From Nitrospirota bacterium (GTDB taxonomy: Bacteria; Nitrospirota_A; Leptospirillia; Leptospirillales; Leptospirillaceae), in contig JAKBPM010000013.1 in the NCBI GenBank assembly GCA_021829515.1, positions 1 to 26,733 on the forward strand: 26,733 nucleotides of DNA, given 5' to 3'. Under the pieces are notes generated by a model that worked only from the letters and a program-made list of their open reading frames with translations, was not told the origin of the DNA and searched no databases. Below, piece by piece: positions 8,714-16,301 of this stretch. The stretch's first letter is position 1. Every line of letters starts with the position of its first letter. The translations under genes were made by a program, and so were the position numbers.

Positions 8714-8732
8714 TTGGAGGAGGAGGTATCCC

Positions 8733-9062
8733 ATGAGCGAGGACCCAAGAACATTTCAGCAGACTCAGGTCGGAAAAGACCTTCAGAAATCCCAGGGTCC
8801 CATTCCCTACTGGATGATGGTCCTGACCGCTATTGTCTACAGTGTGGCTTTGATACTGTCCCTTCCCCTATTTGGAAACCGCCACACGCCCACCAACAGA
8901 CCCCCAACTTTCCTGAACAAAACCCATACCAGAGCTTGGGTCGACTACGGGACAGTTGCTGGAGCGGCCTACCTTGGTGTTGGGTTTTATGTCATTTATT
9001 ACATGATGATGATCCGTCCCAAGAAGAGAAAAAATCACAATAGCCAGTTTCCCGAGGAATGA
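8733..9062 (+). CDS. small membrane protein with two predicted helices
   Basis: I do not recognise a named family. The 109-aa product has a polar N-terminus of about 25 residues, a hydrophobic segment at about 26-47, a Pro/Thr/Asn-rich loop of about 22 residues, a second hydrophobic segment at about 68-91, and a basic tail (RPKKRKN). By charge both ends should face the cytoplasm. The PIPYW entry to helix 1 and the RPKK-type tail after helix 2 recall small FixP/FixQ pieces of cbb3 oxidases; this is only a resemblance. AGGAGGT (8721-8727) lies 5 nt before the ATG. The stop overlaps the protease start as ATGA, so the two are coupled. Confidence 0.8.
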   Translation: MSEDPRTFQQTQVGKDLQKSQGPIPYWMMVLTAIVYSVALILSLPLFGNRHTPTNRPPTFLNKTHTRAWVDYGTVAGAAYLGVGFYVIYYMMMIRPKKRKNHNSQFPEE

Positions 9063-9949
9063 GCTCCTTGAAAGAGGATCTTTTCCCGGAGACCGTTCTC
9101 TCCCCCCCGCCTCCCCGTCGCAATTTGCTTCCGGCCGTTTTGTATGGCCTAACCTGGATCACCACCACCGGCGCAGGAGCGATGCTTTCCGGACAGAATC
9201 CCCTGGACTTTCCTGGGGGATTTTTAAAAGGGTTGCCTTTTTCCTTCACGCTCATGGCCATCCTGACACTCCATGAGGCGGGGCATTACCTCGTGGCCCG
9301 CTGGTACAATGTGCCGACAAGCTGGCCCTACTTCATCCCCGCACCCACCCTGATCGGAACCTTTGGAGCCATTATCCGGACACCCCCGGCACCAACGTCC
9401 TCCAATGTCCTTTTTGACATCGCCGCTGCTGGCCCAGTGGCCGGACTCATTCCGGCGATCATTGCACTCATCGCGGGAGTCCATTCATCTACCGTTGTCA
9501 GCACCATTCCCCCAGCGGGAGGTGGTCAACTCGAGCTGGGAGAATCCCTGCTTTTTAAAGCCGTGGGAGCTCTTTTCGGACCTCAAAACATCCATGGAGA
9601 GCTTCTTCTGTCTCCAATTGCTTTTGCCGGATGGATGGGTCTTCTCATTACGTCCCTGAATCTCATTCCGGCAGGTCAGCTCGACGGAGGTCACGTTTTT
9701 TACGCGTTTTTCGGAAAACGGGTCCACCGGGCAGCAAGACCTGTCATTTTGTCCATTCTATTGATTCTCGGGTGGGAAACATGGCATGGATGGATCGTAT
9801 GGGCGGTACTTCTGTTCGTCATGGGAGCCGGACATCCGCCCGGCATTGCTCATGACATGGGACTCTCAAAACGCAGGAAAATTCTCGGAGTTCTTCTTTT
9901 TATCGTCGAATGCCTGATCTTCGTTCCCTCTCCCCTGAAGGGAAGCTAG
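9059..9949 (+). CDS. M50 / site-2 protease family membrane metalloprotease
   Basis: This is an intramembrane zinc protease of the S2P class. Zinc ligands are in HEAGH (72-76) and the Asp (D209) of NLIPAGQLDGGH (201-212). The 296-aa protein has about six hydrophobic segments and a proline-rich N-terminal region (residues 9-25). The spacing and the short form without a PDZ domain resemble EGY/S2P-like proteins rather than RseP. Its substrate is unknown. Start ATG 9059 overlaps the stop of the two-helix protein by 4 nt, so the small protein could be its partner or substrate; that is inference. It converges on the inositol-monophosphatase-family gene with a 10-bp gap. Confidence 0.9.
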   Translation: MSSLKEDLFPETVLSPPPPRRNLLPAVLYGLTWITTTGAGAMLSGQNPLDFPGGFLKGLPFSFTLMAILTLHEAGHYLVARWYNVPTSWPYFIPAPTLIGTFGAIIRTPPAPTSSNVLFDIAAAGPVAGLIPAIIALIAGVHSSTVVSTIPPAGGGQLELGESLLFKAVGALFGPQNIHGELLLSPIAFAGWMGLLITSLNLIPAGQLDGGHVFYAFFGKRVHRAARPVILSILLILGWETWHGWIVWAVLLFVMGAGHPPGIAHDMGLSKRRKILGVLLFIVECLIFVPSPLKGS

Positions 9950-9963
9950 CGCCTCCCCTTCAG
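9935..9963. terminator. hairpin between convergent genes, weak terminator candidate
   Basis: CTGAAGGG (9935-9942) and CCCTTCAG (9956-9963) form an 8-bp stem around a 13-nt loop that contains the protease stop codon. The right arm includes the stop end of the convergent gene. There is no T-run on either side, so termination efficiency is doubtful. Confidence 0.35.
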
Positions 9964-10742
9964 ATTGCCAGAGTCGAAATCATTTCTGGATGGATAAGAC
10001 CATTTGAGGCGACGATACATCCACTCTTCAATGTATGAGGGGATCCGTCCCGATCGGTAACGGTCCCTCCGGCCTCCCGTACAATCAGGCTTCCCGCTGC
10101 GGTATCCCATGGTGAAAGCCCCAATTCCCAAAATCCGTCGAGCGCCCCTGTGGCGACATAGCATAGATCGAGAGCCGCCGACCCTGTTCTCCGGATTCCA
10201 TGACATTTTTTCCAGAAGCGGTCAAAAAATGGCATGTTGTTCCTTTCAGGATCGTCTCTTCTCGCGGCGGCAAATCCTGTGCACAAAAGAGCGGCCGACA
10301 GCTTCGGCGTCTTGGAAACCTGGAGCGGCTCACCATTCAGGGTTGCACCTTTTCCCTTTTCCGCCTCAAATGTCTGGCGACGGATCGGATCGTGAATGAT
10401 TCCGTACTGGAGGACACCCTTTTGCTCAAAGCCAATGGAAATGCAAAAAAAGGGAAAGTGATGGGCGAAATTGGTCGTTCCGTCGAGAGGATCAATCACC
10501 CACCGGTACTCGGCTTCTGATCGGACCTCCCCTCCTTCCTCCCCCAGAATTCCGTCCCCGGGAAAACTTTCCTCGATAATGGCAACAATCCCTTTTTCCG
10601 AAGCCAGATCGATTTCCGTTACAAGATCCATTTCATTTTTATAAGAGATCGTCAGACGACGATCAAAACCGGCCATGATCAGTGGACGAACCTGCTCAAT
10701 GGCAGCCCTGCCCACTGACCGGACCTTTGCCAAATCCCTCAT
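9960..10742 (-). CDS. suhB: inositol monophosphatase family protein (SuhB-like)
   Basis: A Mg-dependent sugar/inositol phosphatase of the IMPase superfamily. All metal-binding blocks are present (numbered from GTG 10760): DLVTEID (45-51), GEEGG (73-77), WVIDPLDGTTNF (87-98; Asp90, Asp93) and SPWDTAAG with Asp219. I prefer ATG 10742, giving 260 aa, because AAAGG lies 6 nt upstream; GTG 10760 is the alternative and lacks a good site. The true substrate could be inositol-1-phosphate, fructose-1,6-bisphosphate, histidinol phosphate or another sugar phosphate, and sequence alone does not decide. In E. coli SuhB also binds transcription complexes. It is divergent from the CopD-like gene. Confidence 0.88.
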   Translation of the reverse strand: MRDLAKVRSVGRAAIEQVRPLIMAGFDRRLTISYKNEMDLVTEIDLASEKGIVAIIEESFPGDGILGEEGGEVRSEAEYRWVIDPLDGTTNFAHHFPFFCISIGFEQKGVLQYGIIHDPIRRQTFEAEKGKGATLNGEPLQVSKTPKLSAALLCTGFAAARRDDPERNNMPFFDRFWKKCHGIRRTGSAALDLCYVATGALDGFWELGLSPWDTAAGSLIVREAGGTVTDRDGSPHTLKSGCIVASNGLIHPEMISTLAI

Positions 10743-10947
10743 TGACTTCCTTTCCGGCACATGCGTTCACCGTTTCCCAAAAAGGCCAAGCGATCCCATT
10801 AGAAACACGATCAAGGATATCCTACAGACACCATCTTATGATAGACTCGCTCGTTAGGAACTTAAAATGGGAGCAACTGGCTTCACCTATGACCGTCTGG
10901 ATTCAGCCACCCGGATCCAGCTTAAAATACCTACCTGGGAGCCAACG

Positions 10948-11490
10948 ATGTTCGTAACGATCACATTCATACGGTGGTTGCATCTCGTGGGGGCCGCGGC
11001 TCTTGTCGGCGGAATGGTCCTCCAGCTCTTCGTCCTGTCACCCCTGCTTTCGGGAATTGACCCTTCTGTCAGAGGGAAGCTGGCCAAAAAAGCTTCAGAG
11101 TTCTATCTTCCCGTCTTTTGGGTCAGCATGGCTCTTTTGATCATCACAGGGGCCTTTGTCATTTTTGATCGCCTTGTCTCACTGGAGAACATGGTGTTCC
11201 CCTACAAGAATTCCTATGAGACATTCTGGCTTCTGAAACTGAGTTTTGTCGGCGCCATCGGCATTCTGGGCATCCTGACCGCCAAAATGTCCGGAGAAAT
11301 TCGAGGACTTTCGCTAAAACAGCTCGAGACAACCGCCGACTCACGGATGATTGATGAGCTCGAAGTCCAGAAATCGGCTCTCAGACGACGGGTGAGCCTT
11401 TTAAGAAATATCAATGTCATGCTGGGCATTTTCGTCCTTCTATGGGCTGCAGTCCTCCAAAATATTTTTGGTCTTCTCATCCTTCGCTGA
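10948..11490 (+). CDS. CopD-like four-helix membrane protein
   Basis: The 180-aa product has about four hydrophobic segments and begins with FIRWLHLVGAAALVGG, the His-containing first helix typical of CopD/DUF2269-like small membrane proteins. Some relatives bind haem or copper, but no function can be assigned here. A charged amphipathic stretch (about residues 115-150) lies before the last helix. I chose ATG 10948 because GGGAG (10937-10941) is 6 nt upstream and the protein then starts directly at the membrane segment. The in-frame ATG at 10867 would add 27 residues unlike a signal peptide. The motif CTTAAAAT occurs at 10861 and again at 10921 in the leader. It ends 28 nt before the PEP carboxylase start. 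Confidence 0.75.
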   Translation: MFVTITFIRWLHLVGAAALVGGMVLQLFVLSPLLSGIDPSVRGKLAKKASEFYLPVFWVSMALLIITGAFVIFDRLVSLENMVFPYKNSYETFWLLKLSFVGAIGILGILTAKMSGEIRGLSLKQLETTADSRMIDELEVQKSALRRRVSLLRNINVMLGIFVLLWAAVLQNIFGLLILR

Positions 11491-11518
11491 CCAACCTTTT
11501 CCTATAAGGAGAATCCTT

Positions 11519-13087
11519 TTGCCCGAAAACTTTCTTCGTCCGGTCTATCACCAGTCCTTTCTGGATCGAAAGATCCCCACAACCATGGCGACGCAGCACC
11601 CGGACAATGCAAGCGCTCCATACTGGAAATCCAACGGAGAAGCCTTTATCAGCACACTCGACGAGCTTGAGGAGTGCTTTCGCAGTTATACCGATATCGG
11701 CTGCCAGGAATATATGTGGGACTGGGAAGGAAAGTATGTTGACGAAGGGGTGGTAGACAAACTCTTTTCCTCATATCACGAGTATTTTCAAAAATATCAG
11801 CTGGGAAAGGATGTCTTTCTCACCTTCAGGCTTCCCAACATCTGGTATGAAAAAGGATACCGGATCGCCAGGGCTTACATTGGCATTCTGACCTTCGCGG
11901 ATCTGGCTCGCGATCTCGGACTGAACTCTCCTCCTGTTTTTGAAGTGATTTTGCCAATGACGGACGAAGCCCAGAAAATGCTTCACCTCAAGACCACGTT
12001 CCAGAAGATCGCCCGACTCAAAAGCCAAGTCTTTGACGAGGTTCCGCTTGAACAGGAGACGGATTCTTCCTATCTCCAGGTGATCCCCCTCATAGAAGGC
12101 GTACCACAGCTGACGGCATCCCACAACATACTGAACGAGTATGCCCAGATCCATGAACAGGCCTATGGGGAAAAGCCTCCCTACATTCGGCCGTTTATCG
12201 CCCGATCCGATCCAGCACTGAACTCCGGATTCATTCCTGCCACGATCGCCGCCAAGGTCGCCCTCTCCGAGTACTATAAATTCGGAAAAGAATCCGGCAT
12301 CGGCATTTATCCCATCATGGGTGTCGGTTCACTCCCATTTCGCGGAGGCCTTTCGCCCAATACCGTCCCTCAATTTGCGGAGGAATATGCCGGCGTCCGG
12401 ACAGTCACACTCCAGTCGGCCTTCCGCTACGACTATCCCCTCGAAAAGGTTCGGGAGGCAGTACACCTTCTGAACAGGACCCTTCCTTTCACAACTCCTC
12501 TTTCCTATTCCGAAAAGGAAATCCGGGAGGGGGAACGACTCGCGACGATCTTTTCCGAGATCTATCAGAAAACGGTCGAAGAAATCGCCGATACCATCAA
12601 CCTCGTATCGGAACATATCCCTTCCAGAAGGGAACGACGCCTGCATATCGGCCTGTTCGGGTATTCCAGGGGAATTGGACAAAAACGTCTCCCCCGAGCC
12701 ATCGGATTTACGGCATCGCTCTACTCCCTGGGGATCCCTCCGGAACTCATTTCTCTCGGCAGGGGAATCCAGCAGGCCTTGAACGAAGGGCTTGAAGAAT
12801 CCCTCGCCACATTCTGTCGCTCCCTCAAGGAAGATGTGCGTCAGGCAGGTTTTTATCTGAACAGGGAAAATCTCAGATTCCTGTCTTCCGAAAACACGGC
12901 ATGGGAAATGATTGCCCAGGACATTTCCATAGCGGAGTCATTCTTCAAGATAGAGCTGGGACCGGTGACGATTGAACATTATCTCCATCGCAACATTGTT
13001 TCGAGCATTTACTTTCTCTTGCAGGAAAACAAGAACATCACCCCGTACCTGCAAGATGCGGCCATTCTCAGAAAATCGCTTGGCTAA
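11519..13087 (+). CDS. ppcA: archaeal-type phosphoenolpyruvate carboxylase
   Basis: It carboxylates PEP with bicarbonate to oxaloacetate, an anaplerotic step feeding the TCA or reductive TCA cycle. It belongs to the short archaeal-type family, not the ~900-aa bacterial type. Diagnostic blocks are KIPTTMATQHPDN near the N-terminus, FRLPNIW, PIMGVGSLPFRGGLSP and GYSRGIGQKRLPRAIGF followed by SLGIPPELIS. I chose TTG 11519 because AAGGAG (11506-11511) lies 7 nt upstream, giving 522 aa, close to archaeal members (about 500-540). The upstream ATG at 11414 lies within the CopD-like gene and is unlikely; ATG 11585 would cut the conserved KIPTT block. It is probably cotranscribed with its neighbours. 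In bacteria this type is uncommon. Confidence 0.93.
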   Translation: MPENFLRPVYHQSFLDRKIPTTMATQHPDNASAPYWKSNGEAFISTLDELEECFRSYTDIGCQEYMWDWEGKYVDEGVVDKLFSSYHEYFQKYQLGKDVFLTFRLPNIWYEKGYRIARAYIGILTFADLARDLGLNSPPVFEVILPMTDEAQKMLHLKTTFQKIARLKSQVFDEVPLEQETDSSYLQVIPLIEGVPQLTASHNILNEYAQIHEQAYGEKPPYIRPFIARSDPALNSGFIPATIAAKVALSEYYKFGKESGIGIYPIMGVGSLPFRGGLSPNTVPQFAEEYAGVRTVTLQSAFRYDYPLEKVREAVHLLNRTLPFTTPLSYSEKEIREGERLATIFSEIYQKTVEEIADTINLVSEHIPSRRERRLHIGLFGYSRGIGQKRLPRAIGFTASLYSLGIPPELISLGRGIQQALNEGLEESLATFCRSLKEDVRQAGFYLNRENLRFLSSENTAWEMIAQDISIAESFFKIELGPVTIEHYLHRNIVSSIYFLLQENKNITPYLQDAAILRKSLG

Positions 13088-13099
13088 TCCGGAGATAGC

Positions 13100-13405
13100 A
13101 TGAAACCTCTCGAGAATCGACTTTTTCTCCGTGTGGTGATCCCAACACTCATCACTGTCCTGATCTCGTGGATCCTTTACACAGTCAAGGATCCACTCAT
13201 GAAAGGGGCCGCTTCTGTCGCCCTTCTTTTCTTTCTCACCTTTTTTATTTTTGTCCTCAGAAAGCAGTACCAAAACAGGCAGGACTTCAAGATTCCCACC
13301 TGGCTCTTCATCACACTGATTTTCATCTTCATTTCTTTCTTTTCTTTTGTCGGAGCGATTCCCATCATCACCATGTTTACCCATCCACCGGCCGATATCC
13401 CCTAA
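13100..13405 (+). CDS. small membrane protein with three predicted helices
   Basis: I do not recognise a family. The 101-aa product has hydrophobic stretches at about 10-28, 38-54 and 67-92, with a charged RKQYQNRQDFK loop between helices 2 and 3. GGAG (13089-13092) lies 7 nt before the ATG. It begins 12 nt after the PEP carboxylase stop, so it is likely translated from the same mRNA. Whether it has anything to do with bicarbonate or carbon metabolism is not shown by the sequence. Confidence 0.7.
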   Translation: MKPLENRLFLRVVIPTLITVLISWILYTVKDPLMKGAASVALLFFLTFFIFVLRKQYQNRQDFKIPTWLFITLIFIFISFFSFVGAIPIITMFTHPPADIP

Positions 13406-13406
13406 A

Positions 13407-13448
13407 GTCACTGTGGCGGAGTTACCACATTAGTGACAACTCCGTCAC
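13407..13448 (+). promoter_or_regulatory. mutually exclusive hairpins upstream of lpxC
   Basis: GTCACTGTGG (13407-13416) can pair with CCAC (13425-13428) and AGTGAC (13432-13437). Alternatively CGGAGTT (13417-13423) can pair with AACTCCG (13438-13444), and GTGAC (13433-13437) with GTCAC (13444-13448). The first two stems cannot coexist fully. There is no T-run after them. They start right after the stop of the three-helix gene, so this may be a leader, an operator or the 3' end of the previous transcript. Confidence 0.35.
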
Positions 13449-13602
13449 TCTATTCCTCTAACAATCCTGTCCGATAAGACCCATAAGGGGAACGGACAAG
13501 TCCCGTGGATGCTGAATCCAAGGACCATCCCTCCCCTCCCGTTTCATTCTGGCATAAAAAGTGCTTCTGATAAGGCCAGAAAACCTATGGAAGGAGTGAC
13601 TC

Positions 13603-14511
13603 ATGAGCGGAACAGTCCGGAATCAAAGAACATTAAAACAAACAGTTGTTCTCGAAGGGATAGGCTTACATCAGGGGCTCCCCGCCAAAGCCACAATCCA
13701 CCCCGCCCCGGTCAATACAGGAATTGTTTTTGTACGTGAGGATCTTGGTGGCAAGACCGTTCGCGCTCATGTGGAAAATGTTTCTTCAAGCAAATCTGTC
13801 CTTTCAACCGTCCTTGCCGAGAACAATGCTGAAATTCAGACAGTGGAACACCTTCTGTCCGCGGCAACCGGCCTTTACCTAGACAATATGATTGTCTCCC
13901 TCTCCGGTCCGGAGATGCCTATCCTCGACGGAAGCGCTCTCAACTTTATCCAGGCTTTCCGCAAGGCAGGAATTGTGGAGCAAACCTCCCCGGCAAGACT
14001 TCTCTCAATCACAAGACCTGTCTCTTTTGTCCACGGAAACAAGGAAATTCATGCAGAGCCATCTTCCCAATTCGAAGTCCATTATGAAATTGATTTTTTT
14101 GGAAAGCTTGTTCAGGATTTTTCTTTCCGACTGACAAAACATCGCTTCCAGCAGGAAATCGCTCCATCAAAAACCTTCTGTTTCGCCTCCGATGTCGAGA
14201 AAATGCAGGCTGCGGGAATGGCCAAGGGCGGTTCCTTTCAAAACGCACTTGTCTATGGGGATCAGGGACTCTTGAATCCGGAAGCACAAACTTTTGAAAA
14301 CGAGTTCGTACGCCATAAAATCCTGGATTTTCTCGGAGACATGAGACTCGCCGGAGCGCCCATCATCGGCAAATTCACTGTCAAACGCGGCGGACATGCT
14401 TTCCACACCAAGTTTCTCTCTCATCTCCTTTCGGAAAATCTTCTGGAAGAGATTGATCACGTACCGGTCTATCAAGATTCTTCCATGGAACTTGCGCTCC
14501 ATTGGGCCTGA
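13603..14511 (+). CDS. lpxC: UDP-3-O-acyl-N-acetylglucosamine deacetylase
   Basis: LpxC performs the first committed step of lipid A synthesis, a zinc-dependent deacetylation in the cytoplasm. The 302-aa length is normal. The zinc ligands are His83 (TVEHLLSA), His238 and Asp242 (RHKILDFLGD), and the general catalytic His265 (RGGHAFH) is present. GIGLH near residue 20 and LDGSALNF near 108 also fit. The ATG has AAGGAG about 7 nt upstream. A 197-bp gap precedes it, so it may have its own promoter. It ends just before a strong bidirectional terminator. It shows that the host has an outer membrane with lipid A. Confidence 0.97.
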   Translation: MSGTVRNQRTLKQTVVLEGIGLHQGLPAKATIHPAPVNTGIVFVREDLGGKTVRAHVENVSSSKSVLSTVLAENNAEIQTVEHLLSAATGLYLDNMIVSLSGPEMPILDGSALNFIQAFRKAGIVEQTSPARLLSITRPVSFVHGNKEIHAEPSSQFEVHYEIDFFGKLVQDFSFRLTKHRFQQEIAPSKTFCFASDVEKMQAAGMAKGGSFQNALVYGDQGLLNPEAQTFENEFVRHKILDFLGDMRLAGAPIIGKFTVKRGGHAFHTKFLSHLLSENLLEEIDHVPVYQDSSMELALHWA

Positions 14512-14530
14512 TTACGACATGAAAAGACAT

Positions 14531-14567
14531 AAAAAAAGGGTGCCAGGTTTTCCTGGTACCCTTTTTT
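14531..14567. terminator. bidirectional rho-independent terminator
   Basis: GGGTGCCAGG (14538-14547) pairs with CCTGGTACCC (14552-14561) through 10 bp with one G-U, around a TTTT loop. It is flanked by seven As (14531-14537) and six Ts (14562-14567), so it can end lpxC on the plus strand and the lipoprotein gene on the minus strand. Confidence 0.92.
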
Positions 14568-14586
14568 ACTTTCATCCCGATGGGAC

Positions 14587-15270
14587 CTACCCTCTTTCGA
14601 TCTCCTTTACCAGCCCCTTTACCGCTACCGCCGCATCTTTTTCAAAGGAAGCCGGTACTGCAGGAAAGAACATATAGACATAACCCCTTGCTTCACCATA
14701 GCCTGTCCAGATGATCTCATCATCCTCCGTATCCCAGATTCGTCCGAATAACCTCACATGTTCCGCTCCCCCAGAAACTTCCGACAATCTGAGATCTGTT
14801 TGCAAAAGATACCGGACATGCAGCTTCTGTCCAAGCGGAGATAGCCCCACAATCCCCCTTACAGTATCGGGAGCGGATTTTTTCTTGAGATTTTTTAAAA
14901 TCTCCGCAACGGATGGATCTTTCAAATACCCGCTGACAACATCCGGACCAACGATTTGCGACTTACCGAAGTCTGAAGCAAGATCTTTTGCAAGTTCCGT
15001 CCCCAACCACTTCGTTTCGGATGAAATCCCTTCTGACTGACCAACAGGAAGAACAGCCAATCGGCCATTCGTAATCAGGGACGGAGTAAATTTTTCTGTT
15101 TTCCACTCGATCACTGAGAGATTGTTGATCGTTTTATGGCAAGACGATAAACTGATCAAAATCAAGAACAACGGGAAAAATGTGTTTGGATTGTTAGCTT
15201 TCCGGGCTGTCCGATTCTTCCGGATGGTCAAGAAGCTGGCGAAAATCCGGGGCATCCGGCATTTGATCAA
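14587..15270 (-). CDS. putative lipoprotein of unknown function
   Basis: The 227-aa product has a long basic N-region (about 30 residues), a hydrophobic core (FFPLFLILI) and the lipobox LSSC with Cys44, indicating LspA processing and membrane anchoring. The mature part contains GRLAVLPVG and RIWDTEDDEIIWTGYGEARG, reminiscent of LpoB/CsgG-type periplasmic domains; this is a weak resemblance. The start is TTG 15270, chosen because AAAGGAGG lies 6 nt upstream. That start and its binding site fall inside the upstream bifunctional-nuclease gene (77-nt overlap). ATG 15255 is an alternative. It is translationally linked to that gene and ends at the terminator shared with lpxC. Confidence 0.7.
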   Translation of the reverse strand: MIKCRMPRIFASFLTIRKNRTARKANNPNTFFPLFLILISLSSCHKTINNLSVIEWKTEKFTPSLITNGRLAVLPVGQSEGISSETKWLGTELAKDLASDFGKSQIVGPDVVSGYLKDPSVAEILKNLKKKSAPDTVRGIVGLSPLGQKLHVRYLLQTDLRLSEVSGGAEHVRLFGRIWDTEDDEIIWTGYGEARGYVYMFFPAVPASFEKDAAVAVKGLVKEIERG

Positions 15271-15643
15271 GAACTTCCTCCTTTACAAAAATAGGCGCTT
15301 TGGCCCTTAGCGCAACGGCAATCGCGTCACTAGGACGGGCATCGATGGAAAATTCCGAATCTTTCGATAACAGGTGAAGGGCGGCATAAAAAGTCCCTTC
15401 TTCCACCCGGGAGATCACGACGGACAACACTTTCACATCCAAATGTTCCAGAAGGGCATTGAACAGATCATGTGTCTGCGGCCGCTCCGGGGGTTGATTC
15501 GCTCTCCCCATTGATATGGACTGGGCTTCAAACGGACCAATCCATATTGGTAAAGTATGTTCTTTCTCCAAGTCCTGCAAAATCAGGATGTAAGACTTTG
15601 TCATCCCGTCAAATATAATCTCTCTTACCTCGAATTCCAGCAT
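15194..15643 (-). CDS. bifunctional nuclease (BFN/DUF151) domain protein
   Basis: The 149-aa protein is a single BFN domain. The blocks LPIWIGPFEAQSI (about 31-43), RPQTHDLFNALLEHL (about 54-68), VEEGTFYAALHL and the conserved SIDARPSDAIAVALR (about 99-113) are all present. The plant founder of the family has RNase and DNase activity; the bacterial role is undefined. Start ATG 15643 has AAAGGAG about 7 nt upstream. A candidate promoter lies just before it. The last 77 nt overlap the start of the lipoprotein gene in another frame. Confidence 0.88.
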   Translation of the reverse strand: MLEFEVREIIFDGMTKSYILILQDLEKEHTLPIWIGPFEAQSISMGRANQPPERPQTHDLFNALLEHLDVKVLSVVISRVEEGTFYAALHLLSKDSEFSIDARPSDAIAVALRAKAPIFVKEEVLDQMPDAPDFRQLLDHPEESDSPES

Positions 15644-15668
15644 GGTGGATCTCCTTTCCAGTTAATCA

Positions 15669-15697
15669 ATGGTATCTCCCGCGGAGAGGAACTTCAA
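15669..15697 (-). promoter_or_regulatory. candidate promoter of the BFN-domain gene
   Basis: On the minus strand TTGAAG (15697-15692) and TACCAT (15674-15669) are 17 bp apart. Each matches 4 of 6 consensus bases. The predicted start near 15662 would give a leader of about 18 nt carrying the AAAGGAG site. Confidence 0.35.
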
Positions 15698-15738
15698 CTT
15701 TTTGATCCTGCTCAAAATGGCTCTCTTAAATCTTTCAG

Positions 15739-15768
15739 TTGACCACACGGTTCCTTAACAAATAGAAT
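15739..15768 (+). promoter_or_regulatory. candidate promoter of the ferredoxin gene
   Basis: TTGACC (15739-15744) and TAGAAT (15763-15768) are separated by 18 bp, each matching 5 of 6 consensus bases. The predicted start near 15775 gives a leader of about 124 nt. Part of this leader (CGGTT..AACCG around 15791) could fold. Confidence 0.55.
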
Positions 15769-15898
15769 AACAGGTGTTTTTCTGATTACACCGGTTGGAA
15801 CCGACTATCGTTCCCGAAAAGGTCTTTCCTTGAATTGAGCATCTGAATTTTTGAGAAGATATTCCTGTCAACAATGAGCTATTCTGGAGAATTCTTTC

Positions 15899-16228
15899 AT
15901 GCCCAAACTTACAATTACAGAACTGAACAAATCGGTAGAGATCGAAACTGGCGTTCCCATTTTGATCTCCCTGATGGTTCAGGGAATTTCATTTGGATTT
16001 GTTTGCGGCGGAAATGCCGCATGCGGTACCTGTAACCTCATCATCAAGGAAGGGGCAGAGACCCTCAAGCCCAGAAATGCCAAAGAAGGTTTCCTCGCAA
16101 AAGCCATGATGCTGGCCGATGACAACAGGCTCGCTTGCCAGACAGAAATGGGCTCTGGAGACCTGACAGTCTCCGTACCGGCACTTGGTCGCCCTCAGAC
16201 CCCCTTTTCAATGCCATTTCCCAAATAA
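15899..16228 (+). CDS. [2Fe-2S] ferredoxin (ISC/adrenodoxin-like)
   Basis: A small electron carrier of 109 aa. The cluster ligands are Cys36, Cys42, Cys45 and Cys80 in the pattern C-x5-C-x2-C-x34-C (CGGNAACGTC then RLACQ), the spacing of the plant/vertebrate ferredoxin fold. The partner is unknown: biosynthesis of Fe-S clusters and oxygenase or reductase electron supply are both possible, and no isc or suf gene is in this window. The ATG has GGAG about 10 nt upstream. It converges on the TusA-family gene, with a shared terminator between. Confidence 0.92.
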   Translation: MPKLTITELNKSVEIETGVPILISLMVQGISFGFVCGGNAACGTCNLIIKEGAETLKPRNAKEGFLAKAMMLADDNRLACQTEMGSGDLTVSVPALGRPQTPFSMPFPK

Positions 16229-16230
16229 AT

Positions 16231-16269
16231 AAAAGCCCTGGAGCCCTTAAATACCTCTCCAGGGCTTTT
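16231..16269. terminator. bidirectional terminator between ferredoxin and TusA-family genes
   Basis: AAAAGCCCTGGAG (16231-16243) pairs perfectly over 13 bp with CTCCAGGGCTTTT (16257-16269), leaving a 13-nt loop. The A/T ends make it usable in both directions. Confidence 0.92.
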
Positions 16270-16301
16270 CCCTATTCCCCCAACCGGGTCTAGTGTTTCG
16301 G

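Larger units (their letters stand above)
8162..8732. other. 571-bp intergenic region
   Basis: The part nearest the polyprenyl synthase (to about 8450) is AT-rich and has no convincing ORF. It contains a TGAAGC/GCTTCA hairpin (8229-8253) and two mutually exclusive small hairpins (GAACCG 8344-8349 with CGGTTC 8365-8370, or AGAAC 8355-8359 with GTTCT 8367-8371). The second half, from about 8453, is richer in GC and may be a decayed gene (separate entry). I found no clear promoter for the gene at 8733. Confidence 0.6.

Noticed and set aside
8714..9043. 109-codon plus-strand ORF in another frame of the two-helix gene
   Set aside because: It has no hydrophobic helices, and the strong AGGAGGT serves ATG 8733. 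The 8733 frame has clear membrane segments and the ATGA coupling.
10861..10930. CTTAAAAT repeat (10861 and 10921)
   Set aside because: Only an 8-bp match twice, expected by chance in an A/T-rich leader; no further copies noted.
10867..10947. 27-residue extension of the CopD-like protein
   Set aside because: The polar extension is not signal-like, and GGGAG is well placed for ATG 10948.
11414..11518. N-terminal extension of the PEP carboxylase to ATG 11414
   Set aside because: It lies inside the CopD-like gene, has no ribosome-binding site of its own, and adds residues unlike the family. TTG 11519 has a well-placed site.
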